Assembly (NCBI GenBank): GCA_016946835.1
Contig: JACVTC010000021.1
Span: 192,501 to 256,500 of the forward strand
Length of the DNA stretch: 64,000 bases
Direction of reading: 5' to 3'
Source of the DNA: Neocallimastix lanati (nom. inval.)
Lineage: Eukaryota; Neocallimastigomycota; Neocallimastigomycetes; Neocallimastigales; Neocallimastigaceae
Position numbers and translations under genes: made by a program. This document shows, piece after piece, positions 14,546 through 27,836 of the stretch (positions are counted from its first letter, which is position 1; each line of letters starts with the position of its first letter). The notes below the pieces were generated by a model. The model saw only the letters and a list, made by a program, of their open reading frames with translations, had not been told where the DNA came from and did not search any database.

Positions 14546-15993
14546 TATATATATATATATATATAATAATATTAATAAAAGTTTTGATACTCCTAAACTT
14601 ACAATTCTCTTAAATTTTCTAAATTAAATATTTCTTCGGACATACTTGTTAAACCTGTCATTCCTATATATCTATGTTAAATATGCAATAAATAATATAA
14701 AATGTTTTAAAAATAATATATAAATATATATATATCAACCATTTTTTTTTTTAAAAAAAATAAAAAATAAAAATAAATTAATTTTGATTTTTATTTAATA
14801 GTAATAAATTCTATCATTAACAATAATAATATCCTGAACTAACAATATTTCTAAGTTTTTTAAATTTTTAATTTTGGATGGTATAGTTTTTATTTCTTCG
14901 TTACGAGAAAGATCCCTTGAATATTTAATATTAATAATAGTAAAAGAAATTAATACACGAAAAAATAATATATTAAATCATTTTTTATTAACATTATCAT
15001 TATTTATACTTGTTTTGAGTGTATATATAATACTTACAAAAATTTCAAATCATAATCTAAAATTTGATTTGGAAAACCGTTAATTGTATTATTATATAAA
15101 TTTCTTTATATTAAAATTTCAATAAATATAAATTATTTAGAATTATAACATATAATATTACTTTTTTTTTTTTTGTTTTTATTATTATTTTTTTATAATA
15201 TCGATATATATTATTCATTTACAATTTATGAAGAGGACAATCCTTATTAATATTCTCAGGGACTACAGCGATATTTGAACTTAATATTTCTCTATTATTA
15301 TTATTATTATTATTATTATTAAAGTTTTATTTTATTTTTATAAATTGTTATTACAGTAATAATAACTTACAAATCTTCTAATTTTGGTAAATCAAAAAAT
15401 CTTGAAGGTAATACTCCATCTTTAAAAATATGACCTTCAAAGAGTCTTTAAATTAATTAATATTAAAAGTAATATTTAATAATGTTATAATATATATGCA
15501 TTAATTTTAGTGTTGGAATGTTTTGATGAAATTTTTAAGTCCATTTATTTATTTTTATTTTTTTTTAATATATATATTACATTTTTCTAAGGTTAGGTAA
15601 TATTGGAAAATTTGAGAAATCAATTTGTTCATTGAATCTATTCATTCTTAATTCACTTTTTTTTTTTTTATATATATATATATAGTATATATAATAAGAT
15701 ATAAAATATTTAATATTTATTAGTTGATATTATCTTAAATTTATATTTATTAGAATTTAATTAAAATTATATATCTACATTGCTGTAACCGATCCATTTT
15801 CACAAACTATATAATGATAGTCTTTGCTATCATCACAACACGCTGGTATATTTAGTTGATGTCCTACACTTTGTATATAAGAATTAAAAAAATTCATCAG
15901 GTTTTGACAGTCTTGTGAATTAGAATCTTCAGTTGTTTGACCGAAAATAGGTATTATAGTTATTAAAAACAAAATTATAATTGAAAAGTTCAT
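12086..15993 (-). CDS. LRR receptor-like type I membrane protein, 9 exons, 810 aa
   Basis: Exons (plus coordinates, transcribed right to left): 15779-15993, 15581-15655, 15371-15445, 15223-15291, 15038-15103, 14844-14915, 14603-14671, 13057-14102, 12086-12831. All junctions are GT-AG and total 2433 nt, exactly 811 codons with the stop. The protein has a signal peptide (1-18, hydrophobic, ending IFGQ), a Cys-rich N-cap with ACCDDSKDYHYIVCENGSVT resembling plant LRRNT caps, about seven LRRs of 22-25 residues (about 70-225), a Cys-containing C-cap, one membrane helix (about 296-318) followed by RRK, and a roughly 490-residue Ser/Asn-rich cytoplasmic tail with recurrent [FL]N[IL]S[ST][IVL]P motifs. 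There is no kinase domain. Introns between LRR exons are all phase 2. It is likely a cell-surface recognition protein; the ligand is unknown. The gene model is by eye, without transcripts. Confidence 0.85.
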
Positions 15994-18867
15994 TTTATTT
16001 TATTTTATTTTATTTTATTTTATTTTATTGTTTTTGTATTGGTATTATGTCTAATTTATTTTTATTTTTATTTATTTATTTATTTATTTTTTAATATTAT
16101 AAGTTGGTATTAAGAATAAAGGTTAATTGAAATTTATGAAATTGATAATTAAATATATTTTATAAATAAAGCATAATGTGATATTTATTTGAATAATGTG
16201 ATATTTATTTGAATAATCATTTATTTATTTTATTTTTTTTTCTAATAATATATTGTTAATGTAATTTTCATCTTGCTTTTTTTTAATCACTAATTTTTTG
16301 TTTTTAATATTTCATTTGGTCGTCCAGAGTATATATATATATATGAATTTTCTTTTTCTTTTTTTTTTTTAAAAAAAATAATAATAATTAATAAAAAAAT
16401 ATATATATATTTATATTATAATTATATATTTATGATTTTATTATATTTTTTTATTTTATTATAAATATTTTACTTTTATTCACTATTTTTCTTTATTATC
16501 TTTCTCTATATTTTTTTTTCTTTGATCTTATTTATATTTTTATTTTTACTTTTACTTTTATTTTTTATTATTATTGTATGATAGTGAATATACAAAATAA
16601 AAAATAATAAAATTATTTATTATAAAAATTATTTATAACTTTTTAATTAATAAATTATTAGTTATTAATTAAAAAAAAATTAAAAATTTTATTATTATAT
16701 AGAATAGGCATAAAATTTTATATTTTATTAAGTTTTTTTCTTTCTTTTTTTTTGGATAAATAACAAAAATTAATAAATTTAATATAATAATAATTAAAAT
16801 AATTAAAATAATTAAATAAAAAATATATTTATAAATTAATAAATAACTATTATTACATATGAAAAAGTATAATAATAAGAAATAAATAATACTAAACAAT
16901 AACAATAAATAATTAAATAAAACTAATTACTAATAAATAAATAATGTTATAAATTATAATACTAATAAAAAATAATACTTTTTACTTTTTATACAAATAA
17001 TAATAAATAAATAAATAATAGAATAATAAATAAATAAATAATATAAGATTAAATAAATAATAGAAAATTAAATAAATAATAAAAAATTAAATAAATAATA
17101 GAAAATTATATAAATAAATAATACCAGATTAAATAAATAACTTTAATTGATAAATAAATTAATGTTTTCTAAAAATTACATATTAAATAAAACCAAAACT
17201 AAGAATAAAAATGTAAAAAAAAAAAAGTGAATGAATGATAAATTAATATTTAATTTAAAAATTTTCTATTTATATATAATTTTGTAGTTAAATGATTGAA
17301 TTATTAATTAAATTTAATATCTTTTTAATATTGCGGTGTAACTCCAAATTTTTATTATTTTTAAGGTTTTAAACAGTTATTGTGTAACATTAAATTAATG
17401 AAAATTAATTTATTATTTGAAACAAAAACTTTTTTTCTTTGTTTTTGTAAATCATCCACTCATATAAACAGAATTATTAATTATTATTTATCATTACTAT
17501 TGTTATCATTATTATTTATTAATTATTTATTATTTATTATTTTATTATTTATTATTTATTATTTATTATTCAATTATTTATTATTATTATGATGATGGTA
17601 ATTAAGTAAATATATAATAATTAAAAATATATCAAAATATCAAAATGTCAAAATATCAAAATATCAAAATATCAATATATCAAAATATCAAAATATCAAT
17701 ATATCAAAATGTTAAAATGTCAAAATATCAAAAATATCAAAATATCAATATATCAAAATATCAAAATATCAATATATCAAAATGTTAAAATGTCAAAATA
17801 TCAAAATATCAAAATGTTTAATTAAATATCAAAAATTTACCATTTAAATAAATAATATTTTACATATATAAATATACAATTTGTAATACAAAAAATTATT
17901 ATAAAAAATTTTTTTATTTTTTAATTATAAATATTAAATGTATTATTAATAATTATAAATAAAACTATAATAATTAATTAATAATAATTATAATGGTAAA
18001 ATTAATAATTAAAAGTGAACATGACATTAACCAATAAATAATAATAATTAATATATTAGCCGTTTTAATATTATTGTTAGAAGAATTAAAAATGAAAATG
18101 ATACTGATAATATTTAATAATAAATAAATAATTAATAAACAAAGATAATATAAATAATTAGTATTATCTTGGTTGAATCCTATTTCTATATCTTTCTCTA
18201 TTTATTTGACTTTTTTTTTATGATTTTTGTTATTTCAATACATAAAACAGAACAGAATTAAAATAAATTAAAAAAAAAAAAAATTAAAAATGAATATCAT
18301 CAAATTAATTAATCATCAAAAATGGAATAAAGTTATTAATAAAAAAAAAAAAGTTTCACATTTAAATTTAAATAGATTAATAAATAAATTAATAAATAAT
18401 CAATTTAAATTTTTATTAAAATAATTTTTTGTTATAATTATGTGTTTTGTTTTATTATTAATAATAAAAATATCATGAATCCTTATTTATTATAATTTAC
18501 CCATTTAATTATTCATTATTATTATTATTCATTTTTCATTATTAATTATTAATTATTAATTATTAATTATCAATTATTATTGATTAAAGATTATTGATTA
18601 TTGATTATTCAATTACTTATTATTTATTATTTATTTGTTTATTAATTATTAATTATTAATTATTAATTATTATTAATTATTATTATTTATTATTTATTAT
18701 TTATTATTATTTATTATTTATTATTTGTTGATTATTTAAAATTAAATTATTAAAAATGAAAACGAATTGAAATAATTAATAAATTCTATAGAAAAATATT
18801 TTGCTAAAAAAGTAACCATCTTAAATAGATAGTATACTATGTTATACTATGTTTAGGAAATTCAATT
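15994..18867. other. AT-rich upstream region of LRR gene
   Basis: Starts with the promoter side of the LRR gene (TTTTA pentamers at 15995-16028). It continues with TTTA, TAAATAAA and TATTATTATTT tracts and the octamer array at 17612-17826. No coding region beyond chance low-complexity frames is seen. Confidence 0.65.
17612..17826. repeat. ATATCAAA octamer array
   Basis: About 25 copies of an 8-bp unit (ATATCAAA with ATGTCAAA and ATATCAAT variants). The variants recur in the same order, showing a higher-order duplication. Non-coding. Confidence 0.9.
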
Positions 18868-19060
18868 TTCCATGAATTCGTTATGTAAAGAACAATTATT
18901 ACTATTTGTGTAAAATGAGCATGAAAGAGGTTCTCCTTTATTATATCAATTAGACGTTGACTCTCCTGGTTGTGAAAAGCTTTTACTGCTATAACAATGA
19001 AAAAGTTAACTCATAAGAGTTACCAATGACTGGTACAGTGATGATAAAGTAATCTACAAT
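18868..19060 (-). pseudogene. coding-like relic, unrecognised
   Basis: The minus strand encodes two adjacent coding-like stretches broken by stops. One contains VPVIGNSYELTFSLL; the next, after a possible TTATAGCAG acceptor, contains GEPLSCSFYTNSNNCSLHNE with two cysteines. Base composition is clearly less AT-rich than the flanks. It may be a decayed secreted-protein gene; the family is not recognised. Confidence 0.3.
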
Positions 19061-19069
19061 TCCTAATAG

Positions 19070-19747
19070 TATAAATTCTATTTCTAATATTAACACCATG
19101 CATATCACAATTATTTAAATTATTATTTATTAAATAAGATTGGTTAAAATATAGTACAACATAAAAAAAATTAGTGACTATTATAAAAATAATATTTATA
19201 AATATCTTCTTTTTTTTTTCTTTTAAATTTTTTATTTTATTTATTTATTTATTTATTTTTTTAATATATATATATATTTGTTTTGTCTTGCTTTGTTTTT
19301 AAGATATATATTATTAATAAATATATAATTCTTTTGGTTTTTATTAAATATTTATGAATATTATTAATAGTATATTTTTTTAAAAAATTTGTAAATTAAA
19401 AAATAAAAATTTCAGTTATAAATATTTTTGTTTTAGTGTTTACTTTGTAATTTTATTTTTGTTTAAATATGCATTATATATATTATTTTTTTTTAAAAAA
19501 GCAATAATAAATATTATAATAATTATTTAAAAAAAAAATTTTTTTTTCTAAAACATAAATTTATCTTTAAATTTAATATTTGTGATTTGGTTACTTAAGA
19601 ATAATATATATTTTACTTTTTTTTTTTTTTTTGAAATTAAATTTATGAATAATATATATTTTACTTTTTTTTTTTTTGAAATTAAATTTATGAATAATAT
19701 ATATTTTACTTTTTTTTTTTGAAATTAAATTTATGAATAATATATAT

Positions 19748-19785
<38 letters not shown>

Positions 19786-20024
19786 AAATTAAATTTAAAC
19801 AGCTTTTTATTACTATTAAACATTATTAATGCTATTGTTAAATATTATTATTAATGTTATTATTATTATATTATTATTACAGTTATTATTCTTATATTAT
19901 AATTATATTTAAATTTATTCATTTTAATTTTTATATATTACTTTTAGAGCTTAATGGTAATTAGCTTAATTAAAAGATTCTTTTTTCAAAAATTAATTTA
20001 AATACAAAAAAAAAAAAAATAATA

Positions 20025-20074
<50 letters not shown>

Positions 20075-20118
20075 TTGTAAAAAATTTACCTATTAGGGTT
20101 TTTCTTCTTTATAGGTAG
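19070..20118. other. AT-rich spacer
   Basis: TA runs, poly-T and an (ATA)n microsatellite (about 20020-20068), plus the tandem repeat at 19596-19797. No gene is seen. Confidence 0.65.
19596..19797. repeat. tandem repeat with expanding T tract
   Basis: Four copies of GAATAATATATATTTTACTTT followed by a T tract of varying length and GAAATTAAATTTAT. The last T tract is the longest, at over 30 bases. Confidence 0.9.
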
Positions 20119-20590
20119 TCACTCTTGAAGAATCACATATTTTATATATTTTTTAGGTTCAAAATTATATTGTTTAGGTTGCTGGTCAATGATAAGTTTT
20201 CACAGGTTTAAGGTTTATAGCACATAACATTTTCTCTAAATTTACATTCTTCTACCTTTGAATCAAAATTATTAACTCATGTATATAAATTATTATTTCC
20301 ATCAAGATCACTTTTTTTTAAATATAAAAAAATAATATATGAAATATTAATGTATAATATTTTTTTTTTACTATAAATATTAAATATTAAATTCATTATG
20401 ATATAAAATTCCTATTAATTTTTTTAATATATTTAAAAATCATTAATATACTATATCAGAATTTTATATTTTCAATATTTAAAATCATATATATTTCTTA
20501 AAATTTTTAATTTTATATATTACAAATATTGAAGTGGACCATTTATTAATGTTTTCTGGTATATTGGCAATACTTGAGCTTTTGATTTCC
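20119..20590 (-). pseudogene. decayed LRR receptor paralogue
   Basis: Two pieces match exons of the LRR gene at 12086-15993. 20524-20590 corresponds to its fourth exon (IANIPENINK versus IAVVPENINK) with GT-AG-like edges but a length that breaks the frame. 20119-20310 corresponds to the start of its eighth exon (DLDGNNNLYT versus DLDGNPELST) and keeps the cysteine spacing EECKF...MCYKP.TC, but has in-frame TGA and TAA. The exons between are absent. A further weak LRR-like stretch may lie at 20850-20920. Confidence 0.7.
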
Positions 20591-21110
20591 CTTTATTTTT
20601 TTAATTAAACAAAATATATATAATTATGAATTGCAATTTATTATTGCAATAATAATAATCTATATACTATACACCTACATATTTGAAAATATAAGAATTA
20701 TTGTTATCTATACTTTATAATTAATATTTAATAAAATTGTAATATTATTAAATAATTAATAATAAAATATATTAATATTTTGTGTTAACCTTTTTTTTTT
20801 TTTTCAATTTGTATATTGAGTTTTAAATAGTATGATTTATTGCTACATATTCATATAGGATATTAAATCAAGCTCTATAATTTTCTGAATTAATAATTGT
20901 ATTTTCACTATATTACCAGATTATATATATGAAATTAATATTAAAAGTTACAATAAGGCAATAATTATTTATTTTTTTATTTATTTTATTATTTATTAAA
21001 GTAATTGTTTAATTTAGACTTAATTAAATAAGAAAAATAAAAATTTCCATATATATTATTAGTTATATATTTAAAACATTTGAATATTCTTATTTTTTTA
21101 ATGAATTAGT

Positions 21111-21520
21111 TATTATGGTAGGTTTTTCCAACTTTTATCTAGTACTCTGGACTAACATACATACGGTTTCGGGAACAACCCCACGACTATTCTACCTACC
21201 TCTGAAATTATATAGAGAAATTTTCATTCTTCAAGGGTATTTTTCCTTATAATCAAAATTGAATGTTCTATCGCCATAATAAATATTTCTGTTACTAGAC
21301 TATATAATTGCTAGTGCAGAAAGCACTTGATCTGTGAGAGGATTAATATAATTGTTCCTCTCATGACGATAGTTCAAGAGATCACTGAAAAGAAGCCCCT
21401 ATCATATAAAGAGGCTTATGAGGAATGTCTTTCATATTAGAAAAGGTATAAAGAATCCAACGAGAGTCTGATATGTTTATAGGAAAGACTGGAAGTCTTA
21501 TTGTCCTCCCCTCTAAATAA
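21111..21520 (+). pseudogene. degenerate coding relic with in-frame stops
   Basis: A less AT-rich island. The 3' half reads VQEITEKKPLSYKEAYEE and continues through two TAG codons into KRYKESNESLICL and ERLEVLLSSPL, which looks helical or coiled-coil. The 5' half (about 21150-21290), in another frame, reads TVSGTTPRLFYLPLKLYR and continues with TAA stops. No family is recognised. Several stops could derive from CAA/CAG by C-to-T change. Confidence 0.4.
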
Positions 21521-21585
21521 AAAAGATTTTTAATAATAAGAAAATTTTATTTTTACAATTATATATACAACAAATTATCAAACAA

Positions 21586-21920
21586 AAAATTTTCAATTTA
21601 TTTATACTATTTCTTTTAAATTATTAAAAAATTTTCAATTTATTTATACTATTTCTTTTAAATTATTAAAAAAAATTTTTCAATTTATTTATACTATTTC
21701 TTTTAAATTATTAAAAAAATTTTTTTAATATAACGTATTTAAAAAATTTTTAGGAAAAAAAAAATTGAATGCTTTTACTTTAAGATTACAACTTATTTAT
21801 AACTCTATGTAAAACCTTATATTGGATATTTGTCTTATTATTACAATCATATACACAACAAATAATCAAACAAAAATTTTTACAATTTATTCGTACTATT
21901 TCTTTTAAATTATTAAAAAA
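21586..21920. repeat. three tandem copies plus one dispersed copy
   Basis: CAATTTATTTATACTATTTC followed by TTTTAAATTATT and an A run occurs three times in tandem (21586-21722). It occurs once more, with changes, near 21878-21920. Non-coding. Confidence 0.85.
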
Positions 21921-22129
21921 TTTTTTAAATATTATACATTAATTATAATAATTATATGTTACATTTTCAATATAATTATTTATTATTATTTTAAATAATA
22001 AATAAAATTATGTTTTATTATTATTATTTCTATTATTATTTAATTAATTTTAAAAATAAATATCCCATAATGATCAAATATAGAAATATATTTTTTTCAG
22101 CCGCAACTATTACGAACTTTAAATTTTAT

Positions 22130-22203
22130 TTATTGATTAATTAATTATGTGAATATTTTTTTTTTAAAAAAAAAAAAAAAAATTTCACATAATTAATTAA
22201 TGA
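22130..22203. repeat. perfect-stem inverted repeat
   Basis: ATTAATTAATTATGTGAA is followed by T and A runs that pair with each other and then TTCACATAATTAATTAAT. The whole forms a hairpin with arms of about 30 bp if the T/A runs are included. Confidence 0.8.
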
Positions 22204-23895
22204 ATAAATATTATTTGACCAATTTGAACGTAATAATATTTTAAATAATAATGTGAAATAAAAGTAATATTCAAAAATACAGAAATGTTTGTAATTATAT
22301 AATTTATAACTAAAATAAGGTATAGAAAAAATAATATATAATTAAATTTTATGTAGGTTTATAGGACAAATTATTAAATATTAAATGGCTCATTTAAAAT
22401 TTATATTTATTCAAGTAAAATGTATAAATTTAAAAAAAAAGTCAAAATATAAAAATATCTTATGAAATTAAGAAGTACTAAAGTATTCATTATTCACTAA
22501 ATCTTTAATATCATTAATCATTTATTATAACTAATTTAAAAATTAAAGTATTCAATAAATTTATTAAAAAATATGCAAAAGAAAATATTAAAATTATCTA
22601 TTAATTTTTAAATATTAATTTATATTTTAAATAAAAAATTAAAATTTAATATTAATGAATTAAACCGCTTTTATATTAATTATTGATAAAAACTACTAAT
22701 TATTTATTATTTGTTGTACAGAAATCAGCTTTAAAAAAAATTTATCCTTTATTATTAAAAGATTAAAAAATAGCAATTTAAAATTTTATAATTTTATTGC
22801 CCTTACCACTAAAAGAATATAAATTAAAACAAAAAAAAAAAATAAAGATTGTTTTAATTTTTTTCTATATATATATTTATATAAAGTAAAACTCGTGTAA
22901 AACTTTTCAGATTTCTATGCTGTCTTCCTATTTTCACATTGTTATTTTTATATTATTTTTCATATTATTTTTCATATTATTGAAATTGTACCTATTTTAA
23001 AAGTTTACAATTAGTAATAATTTCTTCAAAAAATTTTATAAAATTGTCACCAAAATAACTTTTTTAATAAAGTAATAATTAAATTTAATTTATTATATCA
23101 TATAAATTTCATATAACCAAAACTTTAATATATATTTAAAGATACTTATACTTTTTAACATGTAAATATAATTTATATATACCTACTATTTTTTAAATAA
23201 TTAATATTTTTTTAATTCAATAAACAAAAAATTAAAATTTTTAAAGTTTTGATTTAATAAATTTAATATATTACTATAATAAATTAAGCTATATAGAAAT
23301 TTGGTAAAATATCATAAAATAAATAATTAAATTAATTAATTTTACATTGTTATAAATAAATAATAATAAAAATAACATTAAAAATATAAAACTAATTTAA
23401 ATATTTATTTTATGTATTGTTTTATTTTTTTTATAAATTAACATATAATATATATATATTAATAACAAAAATAGTATATATTTTTTATGATCATATTTTG
23501 TTTTTAAAAAATTTAATGATAAATTAATTTATATATATTATAATTATCCTTTAAAATAATTTTTTTTTTTTTTATTCAATTTGAATTATTTTCAAAAGAT
23601 AAAATAATTAATTAATTAATCAATTAATAAATAAATAATAATAATAAAATATATTAAATTTTCAATATATATAAAATATTTAATATTTAATATCATAAAT
23701 TTAAAATATATATATCTTTTTTTGGAAATATAAATATTATTATAATTCACCATTATTTAGTTTTTTTTTTTTTTTAAAAAAAAAAAAAATATATAAATAG
23801 TACTTAATAATTAATAATTAATATTCTTTTTTATAAAAAAAAATATATATATATATATAATAGAAATAAAATTAAAAAAGGAATGAAGTTATCAA
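22204..23895. other. AT-rich spacer
   Basis: Extremely AT-rich, with TA and A/T homopolymers. No coding or RNA gene is seen. Confidence 0.65.
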
Positions 23896-24290
23896 ATTAA
23901 TGGAAAATATATGAATACTCTATTAGAATAATAAACTAAAAAAGTATTTATTTTGTTTAAGCAGAATACATTTTATTTTTCGTCAAAAAGAATTATTATT
24001 ATATTTTATTGAAATTTTAGCAATAATTCAATCTTATTAAATAAATTTTAATAATAATATAATATAATTATTGTACTAAATAATTAAAAAACTATTAATA
24101 TTAATAAGTGGAAAATATATGAATACTCTATTAGAATAATAAACTAAAAAGTATTTATTTTGTTTAAACAGGATATATTTTATTTTTCCTTAGAAAAAAT
24201 TATTATTATTATATTTTATTGTCATTTTAGCAATAATTCAATTTTATTAAATAAAATTTAATAAAAATATAATATAAAAATTGTGAATTA
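23896..24290. repeat. about 200-bp diverged tandem duplication
   Basis: Copies at about 23896-24080 and 24108-24290 share GGAAAATATATGAATACTCT, the AATAATAAACTAAAAA stretch and TTTTAGCAATAATTCAAT, with scattered differences. It ends about 170 bp before the seven-helix protein gene. Confidence 0.85.
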
Positions 24291-24464
24291 AATTTAAAAA
24301 CTAATACTATTGACAAAATTCAAATTCAAATAAAAATAAAAATATCACAATATACATTATTATAAAATAAAATATATAATTATTTCAAAAAAAAAAAAAA
24401 AATAAAATAAAATAAAAATAAATAAATAAATATATATATATTTGATAAATAATAAAAATAAAAA

Positions 24465-26010
24465 ATGTTTGGAGCAAATATTAAAACGACCTCGGTGGAT
24501 AACAATTTTGAAGTATTTCTTAATATTACAACTGATATTTTCAATAATGTTAACAGTACTCAATATTATGTTCCAAGTTTGAGTTTCATCTTAGTCTTAT
24601 ATACCTACTATATTCTTGGTGAAGGAAAAATTTGGAAACATTTATTGAATGTTACTCTCTGTGGTTTTATTGGTTGTATGCTAACTGCTTTCTACAATTC
24701 TCTGAAAACCTATTTCACTTTTGACTATGTAGTACAAATTAAATGGATTGAAGCTATATTCTGGCATTTAAATGAATATGGTTATGTCTATATATCCTAT
24801 TTAAAATTAAAAACGGTTGTTAGATCACTACAAAAGAAATACTGGGATTATATAATGGGAATTCTTTTTGTATATAATCTTATTGTAAGATTTGTTATTG
24901 CAGCTGCTAATGTCATGGGAAGAACAAGTAGTGCCGGTTCTCATTTACAAGGTTTAACCTTCCTTCCTTTAGCATTAATAGAGGCTCTCTTTATGTATTT
25001 AATTATCAAGACATTTGTTGAACAATCAAGAAATAATAGTTTAAGTGGAGAAATTGTTTATACTATGTTAACAAGTTCATTAACAAGAATGTTTTTAGGT
25101 AAATTTAGAAAAAAAAAAAAAAAGATTATATATATAATATATAATTAGCATTAATTAAATAATTATAAATATAATTGTATTATATTAATATTTTATATAT
25201 TCTTATTTTTTTATATACAAATAAAATGAAAAAAAAATTTTAAATATAGTTGGTCTCATTTATTTCATTGGTTCTATTGTTTGTTTCTTATATGCTCCAC
25301 CAATCTTAAAGGCATTAAAAAATGCAGTATGGAGAGCAAAGGCTTCTTTAGGTTTAATTTTCCTTTTAGATCTTTTATTTATTCGTATTGATTTAAAAGA
25401 AAAAATTAGTTACGTAAGCACCAGTCAAAAAGACCATTATTATAACAAAATGTCTAATGAAATTGTTAGCACAAATAATAATCAAATTAATTTCGATAAA
25501 TCAAAATCTGAAAATAATCGTAAATATATATATATATATTTTTTTTAAATTATTATAATAAAGTCAAATTATTAATTCCAATATTAATTATTAATTTATT
25601 AATAAATATATATATATTTTTCAACTTTTTATTTTAAAAAATAAAAAAAAAAAAAAAAAAAAAAAAAATAGCATCCATAGAGGCAATTAAAATGAATAGT
25701 AATAATTTTACATATTATACTGATTCTAATGATAAAGCTAGTAAATTTTCATTGTCAACGGAACCAATTGTGATTAGAATGGATAGTAATAATAATATAA
25801 ATCGTAGTATAACATCATCTATTAATGTCAATTATGGTTCAAATGGAATATTTAAACCATCTAATAATTATTATAACAGGTAAAAATTATCAAATATATC
25901 TTTATTTAATTTTTAAAATTATATATATATATATTATAATAAATATATAATTGTTTAATTAATATTAATTTATTATATATTATATAAAATTTTTTTATAG
26001 TGATTACTAA
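24465..26010 (+). CDS. seven-helix membrane protein, 4 exons, 373 aa
   Basis: Exons 24465-25098, 25250-25519, 25672-25879 and 26001-26010. All three introns (121-152 bp) are GT-AG and the joined frame is 1122 nt. Seven hydrophobic segments are visible (about 34-52, 60-80, 91-112, 128-150, 162-184, 212-229, 245-260). They follow a short N-terminus with two N-glycosylation sequons (NIT at 20, NST at 30) and precede a Ser/Asn-rich tail of about 110 residues. This matches an N-out, C-in receptor-like topology, but I do not recognise a GPCR family motif, so the role is unknown. The last coding exon is only 10 nt and ends S-D-Y-stop. Without splicing the frame would end falsely at 25148 inside intron 1. 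Confidence 0.8.
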
Positions 26011-26261
26011 AAAAAAAGTGCAATCAAAACTCCTAACTATATTATAATATACAAACACAATTATCATATATATATATAATATCTTATTTTGTGTAATAAA
26101 TTATCTTCAATTATCATTATATTCTTATATCTCATTATTTAATTTATTAAAATAAATAATATAGAGAAAAATAAAATAATAAAAAAATAATTATATTAAT
26201 ATATAATTTAAATATAAATTAATATTAAAATAATGAAATATTATTATTAGAAAAATTTTTT

Positions 26262-26292
<31 letters not shown>

Positions 26293-27481
26293 TGAATAAA
26301 AATTAAATTAATAATAGAAGTAATAATAATTAGAATAAATTTTTATAATTAATTATTATAGTAGAATATTTATATATAATTAATATATAATTTAAATTAG
26401 AAAATTTTAAGACAAAAAAAAAATTGAATAATAAGAATTAAAATAATAGTATATAATTAATATATAATTTAAATTAGAAATTTTTAAGACAAAAAAAAAA
26501 TTGAATAATAAGAATTAAAATAATAGAAGTTATAATAATTCTATAATTATTGTAATAGAGTATTTATATTTTTTTTTTAAAAAAAAAAAAAAAAAAAAGA
26601 ATAATTATAATTAAAATAATACAATTAAATTAAATTTTGGTAATTTATTATTAAAATAGAATATGTTAAATACAATCATACATATAAAAATTATAGTAGT
26701 TTTAAATTCTATAATAAAATTATATAATTTTTTATTCATATTAAAATATAATAATTTTTTAATATTTCGTTGTATTATCAATGTATATATTTTATTATAA
26801 TATTTTATTATATAATTTATATAAAATTACTTTAAGTAGAATAAAAAAAAATATATATATATAAATTAAAATTAAATAGATATCAAAAATGTAATAAAAA
26901 AAATTAAAAAAATAAAAAAAAAAATTTAAAATATAATAAAAATAAAAATAAAAAAAAAATTAAAAAAAATAAAAAATAAGATAAAATAAAAATAAAATAA
27001 AATAAAATAAAATAAAAATATAAAAAAATTTAAAATATATTAAATCTATTTTTCAAATAATAATTAAGAATTTTATTTTAATATTTTATTATAATAATTC
27101 TTATTATTCAAAAATTAATAAATAATACTAATAACAATCATATTAAATTATTATAATAGCAATAATTGAAAGTAATAAATAATATTGTTATTATAATTTA
27201 CTATGATTGTTATTATTATTATTTATAATATTATTATGAATATGAAAAGAAAAATTAAAAACTATATTACAAAATTACAATTATTAATTTTTTCAAATAA
27301 AAAAGGAAAATTAAGAAAATTCAATAAAAAAAAATCAATAAATAATCCTATATTTCTATCAAAAGTTAAATAAAAGATTTAATAATATGTTAATAAATAT
27401 AATATAAAGAAAATTTTATTAAAATTTGACAAAAAATTATAAACTATTTTATAAACTATTTATTTTTTTACTAAGATCTTG

Positions 27482-27516
<35 letters not shown>

Positions 27517-27836
27517 CTATTTATTTAAAAATACTTATTTTCTAACAATACATGGTTTAATATTTTTTTTATATTTATAAAAATTACATTTAATAAAACT
27601 TCCATATTTTATTATATTAAATACATACTTAAATAATAAATTATATAAAAGAGACTTATATGAAATTTTTAAACTATATTATTTGTATCATAAAATATAT
27701 AAACTATATATTATTATTATATGTCCTTTTTGTTTGTAATATACTATTTAATATTTAAAATTATAATAAAAATAAAAGTATTAATAAAAATTTTAATATA
27801 AAATTTAAACTAAAAACATTACTTTTATAACATCCT
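26011..27836. other. AT-rich spacer
   Basis: A/T homopolymers (T run 27488-27517), TA runs, AAAAT tracts near 26930-27020 and the duplication at 26371-26525. No gene is seen. Confidence 0.65.
26371..26525. repeat. 76-bp tandem duplication
   Basis: Two nearly identical copies of a unit with TATATAATTAATATATAATT, TTTTAAGACAAAAAAAAAAT and TGAATAATAAGAATTAAAAT. Confidence 0.85.

Noticed and set aside
14874-15083. Plus-strand 69-aa frame
   Set aside because: Overlaps two LRR exons and an intron of the minus-strand receptor gene, which has a complete consistent model.
17612-17826. CRISPR-like array
   Set aside because: Direct 8-bp repeats without spacers in a eukaryotic context; a simple minisatellite.
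21111-21520. Reassigned stop codons (TAG/TAA as Gln)
   Set aside because: All intact genes in the window end at ordinary stops and show no internal TAG or TAA, so mutation is the simpler explanation.
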